Below are positions 22,586 through 32,014 of a DNA stretch of 64,000 nt, in pieces. Position 1 is the first letter of the stretch. The number at the start of each line of letters is the position of its first letter. The position numbers and the translations under genes were made by a program. Below the pieces are notes generated by a model. That model was not told the origin of the DNA, ran no database searches, and worked only from the letters and a program-made list of their open reading frames with translations. The stretch comes from Myxococcales bacterium (GTDB lineage Bacteria; Myxococcota_A; Polyangia; Polyangiales; Houyiibacteriaceae): contig JAOTVB010000009.1 of NCBI GenBank assembly GCA_029863605.1, positions 1-64,000 of the forward strand. Direction: 5' to 3'.

Positions 22586-24571
22586 ATGGACTTTTTCGAG
22601 GAGCAGGACCTCGCGCGGAAACGCTCGTCACGTCTCGTGTTCCTCTTTGCCCTGGCCGTCATCGGAGTTTGCGCGGCGGTGTACGGCCTCGGTCTGCTGA
22701 TCTACCAAGGGACGGCCGCCAATACGGCGGGGGTATCGGTCATGGTGGGCCGGTACGACCAGGTGCAGCAGGCGATATTCAGTCTCTGGAACCCGATGGT
22801 GTTCGTCATCGCAGTAGGGGGTACCGTACTGTTGATCGCGCTTGGGTCGCTCTATAAGATCGCGCAGCTTCGCGACGGCGGGTCCGCGGTTGCGCTAGCG
22901 CTCGGCGGACGCCGCCTCGATTCGGACAGCACCAAACTCGAAGAGCGTCGCCTCCTCAACGTGGTCGAAGAGATGGCCATCGCGTCCGGAGTGCCTGTCC
23001 CGGACGTGTACGTGCTCGACAACGAACCCGGCATCAACGCCTTCGCCGCAGGGAACACGACGAGCGACGCCGTGATCGGGGTAACCCAGGGCACCGTGCA
23101 GCTCTTGCGCCGCGCCGAGCTCCAGGGTGTCATCGGCCACGAGTTCAGCCACATTCTCAACGGAGACTCACGGATCAATTTGCGGGCGATCGGTCTATTG
23201 CATGGGATCTTCCTGCTGGCGCTCGTTGGCCGCTTCATCATGCGTGGATCGAGGAGCCCGAAACGCGAGGGAGCTGGCGCTGCACTCATTGGGCTCGGTC
23301 TTTTGGCCATCGGTTCCATCGGCGTTCTCTTTGGTCGGATGATTCAAAGCGCGATCTCCCGACAGCGCGAGCTCCTTGCGGATGCATCGGCGGTGCAGTT
23401 TACCCGTGACTCCGATGGCCTGGTCGGCGCACTCAAGAAGATTGGCGGTGCCCAAGCATATTCCTACTTGGACACGCCCGGAGCAGATGAAGCCAGTCAC
23501 ATCTTTTTCTCCGAAGCGATCCGCAGGTTCTTCCTGTTCCAAGGGCTGTTTCGAACGCATCCACCGCTCGGCGACCGAATTCGCAAGCTCGAGCCGCAGT
23601 GGGACGGTGAGTTCATCGAGGTGGCGCTGCCCGAGATCTCCAAGGGGATGAGCTCGCCTCCAGGCCCAGCGCCCGCACCAATGAGCGCGTTTGCGGGGGC
23701 TCCGAACGAAGCGGCAGTCGCCGAGGCGGTGGCTCACATTGGAAATCCACTCCCTGCGCAGGTCGAGTATGCGAGCTTGCTTCATTCACGCCTTCCCGAG
23801 ATGTGGATTCACGCCGTTCATCAGGCGCCGATGGCTCAGGCGATGGTCTTCGGTCTCCTCCTCGCTCAAGACGAAGCTCTCCGAGGCTCCGAGATCCGGG
23901 CCGTGGCCGAGCTGACCGACCCGGAGACGGCGGACCTGGTGCTTCGATTCCACTCGGAGGCCGGAGACCGTTCTTCCGCCGAGAAGATCGCGTTGATCGA
24001 CATGGCGATGCCGACGCTCCGCAGTTTGTCGGCCGACGAGTACCGACGGTTCAGTCAGGTCGTGCAAGCGCTGATCGAAAGCGATCGACGGGTGAACCTC
24101 TTCGAGTACACGTTGAGCCGCATGATCCAACGTCACTTGGCGCGTCACTTCGATCGTGCGAATCAAACGCCGGTGAAGTTCCGCAAGCTCCGGGCGCTCC
24201 TTCCCGACATCCGCGTGCTGTTGTCGACGCTCGCGCGCGTCGGGAGCCGGTCCGAAGAGCAGGCGGCGCAGGCCCTTCGGCACGGAGCTCAGGTGCTTCA
24301 CCTCACCGGCGAGCACGCACAACTCCTGCCCGCCGAACAATGTACGCTTCGAGATGTCGACGCTGCGCTCAGCCGTTACGATGCTGCGACCCCAACGCTC
24401 AAGAAGAGCCTGATGTTGTCCTGTGCCGCCACGGTGATGGCCGACGATAGGGTGACCGATCGAGAGGTCGAGCTGATTCGCGCGATCGGGGACGCGGTCG
24501 ATTGTCCTGTGCCGCCTTTTGTGGCATCCGATGATCACCATGGAAACCCGCAGCGTCTACGAGACCGATGA
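22586..24571 (+). CDS. M48 (HtpX-like) membrane metallopeptidase with C-terminal extension
   Basis: 661 residues. Two N-terminal membrane spans (about 17-40 and 70-90), zinc motif HEFSH (185-189), further spans near 200-216 and 232-252, and the third ligand probably Glu262 in RQRELLADAS. HtpX-type enzymes degrade damaged membrane proteins. The core ends near residue 350 (THPPLGDRIRKLEP). The remaining 300 residues form a helical region of unknown role seen in LemA-linked M48 proteins. Coupled to lemA upstream and overlapped by the DUF2007-like gene downstream. Confidence 0.92.
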   Translation: MDFFEEQDLARKRSSRLVFLFALAVIGVCAAVYGLGLLIYQGTAANTAGVSVMVGRYDQVQQAIFSLWNPMVFVIAVGGTVLLIALGSLYKIAQLRDGGSAVALALGGRRLDSDSTKLEERRLLNVVEEMAIASGVPVPDVYVLDNEPGINAFAAGNTTSDAVIGVTQGTVQLLRRAELQGVIGHEFSHILNGDSRINLRAIGLLHGIFLLALVGRFIMRGSRSPKREGAGAALIGLGLLAIGSIGVLFGRMIQSAISRQRELLADASAVQFTRDSDGLVGALKKIGGAQAYSYLDTPGADEASHIFFSEAIRRFFLFQGLFRTHPPLGDRIRKLEPQWDGEFIEVALPEISKGMSSPPGPAPAPMSAFAGAPNEAAVAEAVAHIGNPLPAQVEYASLLHSRLPEMWIHAVHQAPMAQAMVFGLLLAQDEALRGSEIRAVAELTDPETADLVLRFHSEAGDRSSAEKIALIDMAMPTLRSLSADEYRRFSQVVQALIESDRRVNLFEYTLSRMIQRHLARHFDRANQTPVKFRKLRALLPDIRVLLSTLARVGSRSEEQAAQALRHGAQVLHLTGEHAQLLPAEQCTLRDVDAALSRYDAATPTLKKSLMLSCAATVMADDRVTDREVELIRAIGDAVDCPVPPFVASDDHHGNPQRLRDR

Positions 24572-24896
24572 CGAGGTGCAGGCCTTGGCGCTCCAGGAGG
24601 CGCTGGAGCGTGAGGGCATCGCCGCGGTTTTAGTCAACCATCGCGACACGGCCTATCCCGGCATCACGGATCGACTTCGACACGGCACCGAGATCCGGGT
24701 CGAAGCCGACCAGGTCGACAAGGCCACCCAGCTCATCCGCGAGTTCATCGCCGCTGAGCCAGTCGAAGGGCCGCCGATTGCCCCGCCGCCCGATTCCGGG
24801 CCCGCCCCGGGCCTTCGAGGGCCGAGCTGGCTCATTACCACTCTGATATTCCTCGGGCTATTGGCAGCGACGGCATATTTCCTAAATGTAAAATAA
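24531..24896 (+). CDS. DUF2007-like small protein with C-terminal membrane anchor
   Basis: 121 residues at ATG 24531; ATG 24540 is equally possible and places METRSVYET at the usual family N-terminus. The N-terminal 75 residues look like the DUF2007 'putative signal transducing protein' fold (VYETDDEVQALALQEALEREGIAAVLVN). A proline-rich linker and one C-terminal membrane span (about 98-118) follow. The gene overlaps the end of the M48 gene by 41 bases, so it belongs to that operon. Its biochemical role is unknown. Confidence 0.75.
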   Translation: MITMETRSVYETDDEVQALALQEALEREGIAAVLVNHRDTAYPGITDRLRHGTEIRVEADQVDKATQLIREFIAAEPVEGPPIAPPPDSGPAPGLRGPSWLITTLIFLGLLAATAYFLNVK

Positions 24897-24955
24897 GTCC
24901 TGGCACCCGCCCTCCGTCTCCGTTATAAGTTAACGGTTAGTAAAGGAAGGGCAGC

Positions 24956-25156
24956 ATGGCGACAGTGACTTATGATCTGAAGGAACTTTCTCGGCTTCTT
25001 GGCTGGAACCCGGCGCACTGCAAGGTGATCGTGAAGCAGCTCGGCGCCGATCCAAACGGTCCGATCAGCGAGGACATCGCGGCCAAGGTGGCCGGAAAGA
25101 TTCGCCGACCGTGGCCGCCGCAGATCGAGGCCGAAGCCGAAGCTGTCGCGAGCTAG
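24956..25156 (+). CDS. 66-residue protein of unknown function
   Basis: Small soluble protein with helix-turn-helix-like spacing (LKELSRLLGWNPAHCKVIVKQLG) and an acidic Ala/Glu tail. AAGGAAGGG precedes the ATG at good spacing. Upstream, TATAAG (24924-24929) may be a -10, overlapped by the inverted repeat GTTA-N5-TAAC (24922-24934). The strong ribosome-binding site and its own control region support a real gene. DNA binding is only a guess. Confidence 0.65.
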   Translation: MATVTYDLKELSRLLGWNPAHCKVIVKQLGADPNGPISEDIAAKVAGKIRRPWPPQIEAEAEAVAS

Positions 25157-25171
25157 CCGCCCGCTCCCACA

Positions 25172-26785
25172 CTAGCGCCTAATGAGGGCTACGGCGCGTT
25201 CGCCTATCATCATGCTTGGAGCGTTCGTGTTTCCGCCGGTGACCTGCGGCATGATCGAAGCATCCGCCACGCGTAGTCCCTCGATGCCGCGCACCTTGAG
25301 GCGGGGGTCGACGACGGCCATCGGGTCGACGCCCATCTTGCAGGTGCCGACCGGATGGTAAACCGTCGTCGCGCGAAGCCTGATCTCGGCCGTGAGCTCC
25401 TCGTCGCTCGCCCGCTCATCGCCTGGCGTTAGCTCCTCGTCGAGATGGTCAGCAAGCTCCGGGTGCTCGCAGATCTCTCGACACTTCCGAATTCCGTCGA
25501 GGAACACTTGCAGGTCGTCGGGCGCTTCCAGGAAGTGAGGGTCGATGTGCGGTGCGGCATGCGGGTCGTTGGAGGTGAGCAAGAGCTCGCCGCGGCTCTT
25601 CGGATAGATGAGCGTGGGCATCACGCATAGGCAGTTGCCGGTATCGACGTGCGGCCGTTCCGGTCCGTCTTGGTTCGGGTCGGGATACCCCCAAGGCAGC
25701 GTGTGAATCTGGAGATTCGGAATCGGCTCGTGATCGCGGGTCTTGATGAACGCCCCAGCCTCGAAGACCGTCCGTCCGAACCAGCTGTTCCCGAACGTGT
25801 ATTCTTTGATCATTCCACCGAAGAAGTGGAACGGCGTCCCGCGGTGGAGGCTCGTCGGCGCGCGGTACACGAGCGGCACGAAGAGATGGTCGTGGAGGTT
25901 CTTACCGACTCCGGGGAGATCGTGGTTTACATCGATGTCTTGTTGACGAAGATGCTCGGCAGGGCCTACCCCAGAGAGCATCAGAATTTGCGGTGAGCCG
26001 ATCGCGCCGGCCGACAAGATTACCTCGCGGGCAGCGTTCGCCTTCAAGACCTTGCCGTTCTGCTCGTACTCGACGCCGGTGGCGCGCCCGTTCTCGATGA
26101 CGACGCGCCGCACGTGGGCACGCATTTCCAAGTTGAAATTGGGCCTTTCGAGGCTAGGTTGGATGTACCCTTCGGCGGTGCTGCTGCGGACGCCGTGGCT
26201 CGCCGACATGTGATAAGTGCTCGCGCAGTTCTGATTCGCGGCGTTGAAGTCGTCGAGCACCGGAATCCCGCAAACCGCTGCCGTCGCTCTCATGAACGCT
26301 TGCGATACCGGGCTGAGCTGGTCTTCAGGGTGACGTGTGACGCTGATCGGGCCACCAGCGCCGTGGTACTCGGTCTCGCCGTCTTCGTGGTTCTCGAGCT
26401 TCTTGTAGAAGGGCAGGATGTCGTCGAAGCCCCAACCTTCGCATCCTCGGGTGGCCCACCCATCGTAGTTTGCTTTGTTGCCGCGGAGGTAGAGCATGCC
26501 GTTGACGGAGCTCGATCCGCCGACCACCTTCCCGCGGGTGTACGGAATTCGCCGATCGTTCAGGTGCCGTTGGGGAACGGTCGTGAAGCCCCAATCGAAC
26601 TTCTTCTTGAGCTGCTTGACCTGCTGGACGAGGCTGATCATCCCCGGCTTCCGAACGAGCGTGGTGCGGTCGCTGCCCCCGGCTTCGAGGAGAAGCACGG
26701 TCACGTTTGGGTCCTCCGAAAGACGGCTGGCGATGATCGCTCCAGCAGACCCAGCCCCGATTACGACGTAGTCGTACTCCGCCAT
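25172..26785 (-). CDS. GMC-family FAD oxidoreductase (choline dehydrogenase-like)
   Basis: 537 residues. N-terminal FAD motif VIGAGSAGAIIASRLSED (7-24) and LLLEAGGSD, the GMC signature GKVVGGSSSVNGMLYLRG, and the C-terminal catalytic region YHPVGTCKMG with GNTNAPSMMIGERA. The enzyme oxidises an alcohol; the substrate is unknown. ATG 26785 follows GGAGAGG. A TetR-type palindrome sits directly upstream, so its expression is probably controlled separately from recD, which ends 79 bases before it on the same strand. Confidence 0.92.
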   Translation of the reverse strand: MAEYDYVVIGAGSAGAIIASRLSEDPNVTVLLLEAGGSDRTTLVRKPGMISLVQQVKQLKKKFDWGFTTVPQRHLNDRRIPYTRGKVVGGSSSVNGMLYLRGNKANYDGWATRGCEGWGFDDILPFYKKLENHEDGETEYHGAGGPISVTRHPEDQLSPVSQAFMRATAAVCGIPVLDDFNAANQNCASTYHMSASHGVRSSTAEGYIQPSLERPNFNLEMRAHVRRVVIENGRATGVEYEQNGKVLKANAAREVILSAGAIGSPQILMLSGVGPAEHLRQQDIDVNHDLPGVGKNLHDHLFVPLVYRAPTSLHRGTPFHFFGGMIKEYTFGNSWFGRTVFEAGAFIKTRDHEPIPNLQIHTLPWGYPDPNQDGPERPHVDTGNCLCVMPTLIYPKSRGELLLTSNDPHAAPHIDPHFLEAPDDLQVFLDGIRKCREICEHPELADHLDEELTPGDERASDEELTAEIRLRATTVYHPVGTCKMGVDPMAVVDPRLKVRGIEGLRVADASIMPQVTGGNTNAPSMMIGERAVALIRR

Positions 26786-26796
26786 CAACCTCTCCG

Positions 26797-26818
26797 AAAT
26801 GAAACACGTTTCACTTCC
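26797..26818 (-). promoter_or_regulatory. TetR-type operator upstream of the GMC oxidoreductase
   Basis: A 22-base palindrome of form GAA-N-TGAAAC-N2-GTTTCA-N-TTC, 18 of 22 positions self-complementary in the core and arms; core TGAAACACGTTTCA at 26801-26814. It fits the general shapes TnnAACnnGTTnnA (KstR) and GAAAC-N2-GTTTC (PsrA-like). The same 11-base core recurs at 45687-45708. Confidence 0.7.
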
Positions 26819-26864
26819 AGGCTATAGCCGATCAGACGCGGCATGCCAGCGCAACGCCCCAATT

Positions 26865-28562
26865 TTACGGGGCAAGAGCCGCGATCCGGTCGACCAGCCC
26901 GGAGAACCTTCGGGCCGGTCTGCGCACGGCAGCGGCGATCACCTCACGTGGGCCGACCAGTCGCACGCGCGCTCTTGCGCGGCTGACCGCGGTGTAAAGA
27001 AGCTCCCGGGTGAGGAGAGGAGCGTCCTCCTCTGGCATGACGATCAGCACCTCGTCGAACTCGGACCCTTGCGCCTTGTGCACGCTGAGGGCGTAGGCGG
27101 AGGAGTACCGAGGGAGCCTGGCTTCAGCCAGGTTTTCGATACGGCCGGGCGCGCATTGGACCGTCGCCCCTAGGGTGCCATCTCGCTCGAAAAGCATGCC
27201 GAAGTCACCGTTGTAGACACCGATCTCACTGTTGTTTTCTTCGATGATGATCGGGTGGACCGCGAGCCCGACCCTGGGAGTGCGTCGCTCGATGGCGACT
27301 CCGAGTTGTCGCGTGCCTATGGGGCCCTTGCGGTATGGGCTCAGGACGACGTATTGGGCGCGCCGTCGGAAGTGCTCTTCGGCCTCGGTCGCGTTGACGA
27401 TCTCGGACCACTTCACCGCGGCTCGATCGAGCTCGTCCCCTATGTCACCGAGGGAGCTCCACTGGACGTCACCGGAGCCATGGGAGTCGAGCAACTCATC
27501 GATGACCGAAGGATTTCCATCCCGAATTGCGGCCACCAGCTGTCCCAAGGGTTGTGCCTCGTCGTAGCGATAGGTTTTGGTCAGGTGAGTGATGCGGTGC
27601 CGCCACCACGTCTCGTTGCTGGCGCGCACGAGGTCTCGAAGAACGGAGCCCGCCTCGACCGAAGTGAGCTGATCGGGATCTCCCACGATGAGGATCGTCG
27701 CGTTCACCGGCGCGGCAACGAGGAGTTGCCGCATGAGACCGAGATCGATCATCGAGGCCTCATCTAAGACGATGATGTCGGCATCGACGGGGGAATCGGC
27801 ACCCCGACTGAAACGCATGCCGTGGCGCTGCATGCCGAGAGCCCGATGCACCGTGATCGCCTCCCCCGGGATGCTCGCAAGAACTTCGTCGGCTGCGTGG
27901 ATGGTCTTTTTTGCGCGGGTCACTGCTTCGCCCAGGCGAACCGCCGCTTTTCCGGTTGGCGCAAGCAGCATGACCTTGGGCGCTCGTCCGACCTCCCGAA
28001 GTCGTCCTTCGACTAGCAGCGCGACGATTGCAGCCACGGTTGTGGTTTTCCCGGTGCCTGGGCCCCCGCACAAGACCGACACCCGATGGTCCATCGCATT
28101 TCGCGCGGCGCGTCGGTGCTGCGATTTCGGGTCGTCACCAAACAATCGATCCAGCGCTTCGGCAAGCCACGTGTGATCCTCTTCGAGAGAATTCGGAGTG
28201 GATCGCGTCGCTAGCTCACGTGCGATGTCGTGCTCGAGCTCGAAATACCGTCGAAGGTACAGGCGGTGCTTTTCGTCGAGGACCAGCGGCCCGTGATCGA
28301 CGAGCTCGCTCTCCAACAACGCGTTGGCCCATGACCCATGCTCCGGTAGCTCTAAGCCGACTTCGCCCGTCGTCGAAGCGAGGTCGCTCGCCGCCATGTC
28401 GAGCGGCAGGCAAGCATGGCCCCGACGAACATTGCGACTGGTGAGCGCGATCGCCAAGTCGACCTGTAGGTCGGGAGTGCTGCTCATTGCGCCGAGCGCC
28501 CGCGCAAGCTCCACATCCAGGAGCTCGAGAACACCGGAGGCCTGAAGGTTCGCGATCGTCAC
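26865..28562 (-). CDS. recD: Exodeoxyribonuclease V alpha subunit
   Basis: 565 residues. RecD is the 5'-3' helicase of RecBCD. Walker A GGPGTGKTTT, Walker B-type DEASM, the motif DPDQLTSVEAGSVL and the late helicase motif SVHKAQGSEFDEV are present. GTG 28562 is preferred over ATG 28580: GGGAGGAG lies just upstream of the GTG, and GTGA then overlaps the recB stop. The last gene of the overlapping nspC-recC-recB-recD run. Confidence 0.95.
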   Translation of the reverse strand: MTIANLQASGVLELLDVELARALGAMSSTPDLQVDLAIALTSRNVRRGHACLPLDMAASDLASTTGEVGLELPEHGSWANALLESELVDHGPLVLDEKHRLYLRRYFELEHDIARELATRSTPNSLEEDHTWLAEALDRLFGDDPKSQHRRAARNAMDHRVSVLCGGPGTGKTTTVAAIVALLVEGRLREVGRAPKVMLLAPTGKAAVRLGEAVTRAKKTIHAADEVLASIPGEAITVHRALGMQRHGMRFSRGADSPVDADIIVLDEASMIDLGLMRQLLVAAPVNATILIVGDPDQLTSVEAGSVLRDLVRASNETWWRHRITHLTKTYRYDEAQPLGQLVAAIRDGNPSVIDELLDSHGSGDVQWSSLGDIGDELDRAAVKWSEIVNATEAEEHFRRRAQYVVLSPYRKGPIGTRQLGVAIERRTPRVGLAVHPIIIEENNSEIGVYNGDFGMLFERDGTLGATVQCAPGRIENLAEARLPRYSSAYALSVHKAQGSEFDEVLIVMPEEDAPLLTRELLYTAVSRARARVRLVGPREVIAAAVRRPARRFSGLVDRIAALAP

Positions 28563-31500
28563 GTGCTCCTCCCGAGCCATTCATCTACAGCTCGGATCAG
28601 GGCCGGCGTTTGACGCTCAAAAAAGATGCTCGACCCGGGGGCGTCAGGTCCCTTCATGCCGCGCAGGAAAAGCAACAGCGCGCCACCCCAGTGGCGTTCT
28701 GGGTCGTAGCACGGCACCCGTTGTCCGAGGTACCGGTTCACCGCCGCCGCGTAGAGCTGCATTTGAAGCAGGTAGTGGGCCCGTGCCGCCGCTTCGGTGA
28801 CGTCCAAGTGCTCGTATTTCGAAAGCGAGTTCGACTTGTAGTCCACGACATACCAGCGGCCCTCCCACTCGAAGACGAGATCGATGAATCCCCGCAAAAA
28901 GCTCTTCAGTGTGCCCGTGGTCTCGGACGCGAGCCGCTCGGGATAACCTGGCGCCCCTTTGGGGGCGTCGTGCTTTTTCAAGATCCGTGAGAGCGCGACG
29001 AAGTCCGGGTCGTCGACACTCAGAGTAAACTCGAGCTCGCGGAGCTGCTGGTCTTGCGGAATGTCCTCGAGCCGCGGCGCATCGGCAGAGCCGGTGAGCG
29101 GGGTACGCGCTATGGTCTGAAGATCCGTCAAAACGTCGGGACGAAGCGCTGGGTCGTAGCCGTAGCTTCCTAGCTCATGCTCGATGAGCTGCTCAGCTTC
29201 TTCACCCTGGAGCTCGCTTAGATTCACGCGCTCCAAAATCGAGTGAAGCAGGAGCCCAGTGCGGGCTCCACCGGGTAAGCAGGAAAAGAGCGCAGCGGGT
29301 GGCGGGAAGACGTCCGCTTCAGGGTCACGCGGCGCTGTCTTTTCGTGATTGCCCGTCAGGCTCGTGAAGCTCGCGATCCGATTCGCCTGGCTGAACTGAC
29401 GGGTGGCGTCCCTAGCTCGGAGGATGTCGGCGGGAGCTTCTGGTTCGCGAGAAGAAGCCGCTTTGAGGCGAGGTGGTCTCCACCCGATCGTGCCCTTCGA
29501 TGAGGCGATTAGAGCCTCGACATCGGCAAGCGCTTGCTCGTCGTCCATCGACTTCGAATCAGCATCACCGTGGAGAAGATACGAGAGAGCTGATCTTTCC
29601 CAGCCGGCGGCAAGGCCCCAGAACAGGGTGCAGCGATGCTTGGCGCGTGTGACTGCGACGTACAGAAGACGAAGCGCCTCGGACAGCGTCTCGCGTTTGC
29701 TGATTTCCAGGTGAGCATCGAGCTGCGACGAGCCCAAATCGATCTTGACTTTGAGGGCGTCGTCGGGGTCGTGGAACTTCACTACCTTCTTTTCGAAGTC
29801 GAACAGAATCGCGTCTTTCCACGGAAACGGACAGTAGACGATCCCATACTCGAGCCCTTTGCTCTTGTGAATGGTCGTGACGCGAACCGTATCGGACTCC
29901 GCGTCGGGGCGCTGCTGCAACTCCTCGTAGGGGACCATGGTGTCTTCGCGGCTGCCTTGGCGGAGTCGTCGAAACCATAATAGTAATGCGACCGGGTCAC
30001 GCCGCCGTTCGCGCTCGCCTCGAAGCAGTAGCTCTTCGATGTGCAGCAGGTCGGTCAGCTTCCGGCGTGCCAAAGGATGTGTCGCAACTCGGGTTTCTGC
30101 GCCGGTGGTGCGGAGCAGCTCTTCGAGAAAACGAACGACTCCCTCGTTTTGCCACTTTTCGTGTAGGCCCCGAAAGAGGGTCACCCATCGTGACCAATCC
30201 TCGTCATCCATCGTATTGAGCTCATAAGGGGACACGCCAAGCAAAGGTGTCAGTATCGCCCGTCGCACTGTTGAGGCGTTGCCTGGCATCAGCGCCGCCT
30301 CGAGCACAGCTTCGATGTCATCGGCGATTTCGGTGCTGAGCACGCTCGAGTCGCCATCGAGCGAGGAAGGGATCCCGAGAGTACGCAAAGCCTCGGTGAC
30401 GAGCAGAGCCTGCTTGTTTTTTCGACAAAGCACCGCGATGTCGTTGGGGCAGATTTGCCTTCCCTCGATCTCCTCTTTGCTCTCGAGCAAGAGGGCGATT
30501 TCGTTCGCGACGAGCGCGGGTATGGTCTCTTCGACCGACCGGACGGAGGCTGTCTCGCGGTAGAGAAACAAGATCTCGATGGCCGGATCGAGGCTCGATC
30601 GGGATTCGTGAGAGGCGGTTGCTTTCAGCAGCTTGATGTCGTCGAAAACGAACGGGGCCGGCTGGCTCGAGAACAGGGTATTGACGGCCTCGACTAAGCT
30701 TGGATCCGATCGGCGATTGGTCGTGAGCTCGAGGTGGCTTTCGCCGACGTCTCTCGCGGCTTCGAGGTACGAAAACACGTCGGCGCCGCGAAACGCGTAG
30801 ATCGACTGCTTTGGATCGCCGACATACACAGCCCCGTGCTGGTCGTAGATCGATTTGAAAATCCCCCATTGAATGGCGTCCGTGTCCTGAAACTCGTCGA
30901 CGAGTGCGATCGGGTACTTTGCGCGGATGACAGCAGCGGTGTCGCTGTCTAGTGACTCATGGACACTCAAGAGCAGGTCGTCATAAGTCAACACGCCTCG
31001 TTCGCGCCGTCGTTTGCGACTTTGTGCGCGCGCGACTTCGATGAATCTTTCTTGGAAAGCGAAAACCGCGTGCTCGACGGCGGCCTTCAGGGCATCACCG
31101 CTCTCGGTCAGCCGGTCGCAGACCTCGAAGAACGCGTGTTTCGGACGCTCGTGCCTTTTCTTCGTCTTCATCTTCGTTTGGGCGAGTCGCTCGAACCAGC
31201 TAGGCAGCTCGAAGGAGGGCACTGCGAAAAAATCGTCCAGCCCCGGTATCCAAATGTTTCTGACGGACGCGATCGGATAGTTCGTACGGTTGAGCCCCAG
31301 GTCCTCCAGAAGGATCGCCGAAATCGAGTCACGCTCTTCGCGCCAGATGGCCTTGGCCTGTCGGATCAGCTCGAACCAGCGGTCGACGACGCTCGTATCC
31401 AGCTCTTTCGGCTCTGGTCCGAGCAGGCCAATCCCCGGCGTCATCGCTCGGTCGGCAAGCTTGCCGAGACGCTCCGGGGAGATCCTTCGCTTCTTGAGCG

Positions 31501-32014
31501 CAAGAAGAAGCCACTCGGGGCTGTCATGAAGCTCGGTCGTCCAGAAATCGACCGCTAGATCGTAAAAGACAGATACCGACTCTTCAGCGAGGTCGAAATC
31601 GACGTCGATGCCGAACGATAGCGGGTAATCCTGAAGGAGCCGCTGGCAGAAACCGTGGATCGTAAGAATCGGGGCTTGGTCCATTTGGGACGATGCGGCG
31701 CGGAGTCGGCCCTCTACCGTAGCCCTTCCGAGTCGTTGAACCGCATCGCCGACGATCTCGGTCAGTCCATCGTCCCGGTCGGCCGCGCCATCGAGCATCG
31801 CCATGGCCTCGATGACGCGCTCCCGCGTGCGTATGCGTAGCTCTGCCGTCGCGGCTTTGGTATAGGTGACGACCAGGACTTGCTCCGGGCTGAGGTCACG
31901 CTCGAGAATCGCTCGCACGAAGTACGTCGTGATGGCGTGCGTCTTGCCCGTTCCCGCGCTTGCCTCGACGAGAACAGGAACGCCAAGAGACACCCGTTCG
32001 GTGTTGACGCTCAT
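28559..32014 (-). CDS. recB: Exodeoxyribonuclease V beta subunit
   Basis: 1,151 residues. N-terminal UvrD-like 3'-5' helicase: Walker A EASAGTGKT near residues 18-26, VDEFQDTDAIQW, GDPKQSIYAFRGAD, and VTTIHKSKGLEYGIVY. The C-terminal nuclease domain keeps its catalytic residues in GFIDLVFEWEGRWYVVDYKSNSL, so it should be an active nuclease. ATG 32014 overlaps the recC stop as ATGA and gives the normal N-terminus; a longer in-frame version would run into recC. Confidence 0.97.
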   Translation of the reverse strand: MSVNTERVSLGVPVLVEASAGTGKTHAITTYFVRAILERDLSPEQVLVVTYTKAATAELRIRTRERVIEAMAMLDGAADRDDGLTEIVGDAVQRLGRATVEGRLRAASSQMDQAPILTIHGFCQRLLQDYPLSFGIDVDFDLAEESVSVFYDLAVDFWTTELHDSPEWLLLALKKRRISPERLGKLADRAMTPGIGLLGPEPKELDTSVVDRWFELIRQAKAIWREERDSISAILLEDLGLNRTNYPIASVRNIWIPGLDDFFAVPSFELPSWFERLAQTKMKTKKRHERPKHAFFEVCDRLTESGDALKAAVEHAVFAFQERFIEVARAQSRKRRRERGVLTYDDLLLSVHESLDSDTAAVIRAKYPIALVDEFQDTDAIQWGIFKSIYDQHGAVYVGDPKQSIYAFRGADVFSYLEAARDVGESHLELTTNRRSDPSLVEAVNTLFSSQPAPFVFDDIKLLKATASHESRSSLDPAIEILFLYRETASVRSVEETIPALVANEIALLLESKEEIEGRQICPNDIAVLCRKNKQALLVTEALRTLGIPSSLDGDSSVLSTEIADDIEAVLEAALMPGNASTVRRAILTPLLGVSPYELNTMDDEDWSRWVTLFRGLHEKWQNEGVVRFLEELLRTTGAETRVATHPLARRKLTDLLHIEELLLRGERERRRDPVALLLWFRRLRQGSREDTMVPYEELQQRPDAESDTVRVTTIHKSKGLEYGIVYCPFPWKDAILFDFEKKVVKFHDPDDALKVKIDLGSSQLDAHLEISKRETLSEALRLLYVAVTRAKHRCTLFWGLAAGWERSALSYLLHGDADSKSMDDEQALADVEALIASSKGTIGWRPPRLKAASSREPEAPADILRARDATRQFSQANRIASFTSLTGNHEKTAPRDPEADVFPPPAALFSCLPGGARTGLLLHSILERVNLSELQGEEAEQLIEHELGSYGYDPALRPDVLTDLQTIARTPLTGSADAPRLEDIPQDQQLRELEFTLSVDDPDFVALSRILKKHDAPKGAPGYPERLASETTGTLKSFLRGFIDLVFEWEGRWYVVDYKSNSLSKYEHLDVTEAAARAHYLLQMQLYAAAVNRYLGQRVPCYDPERHWGGALLLFLRGMKGPDAPGSSIFFERQTPALIRAVDEWLGRST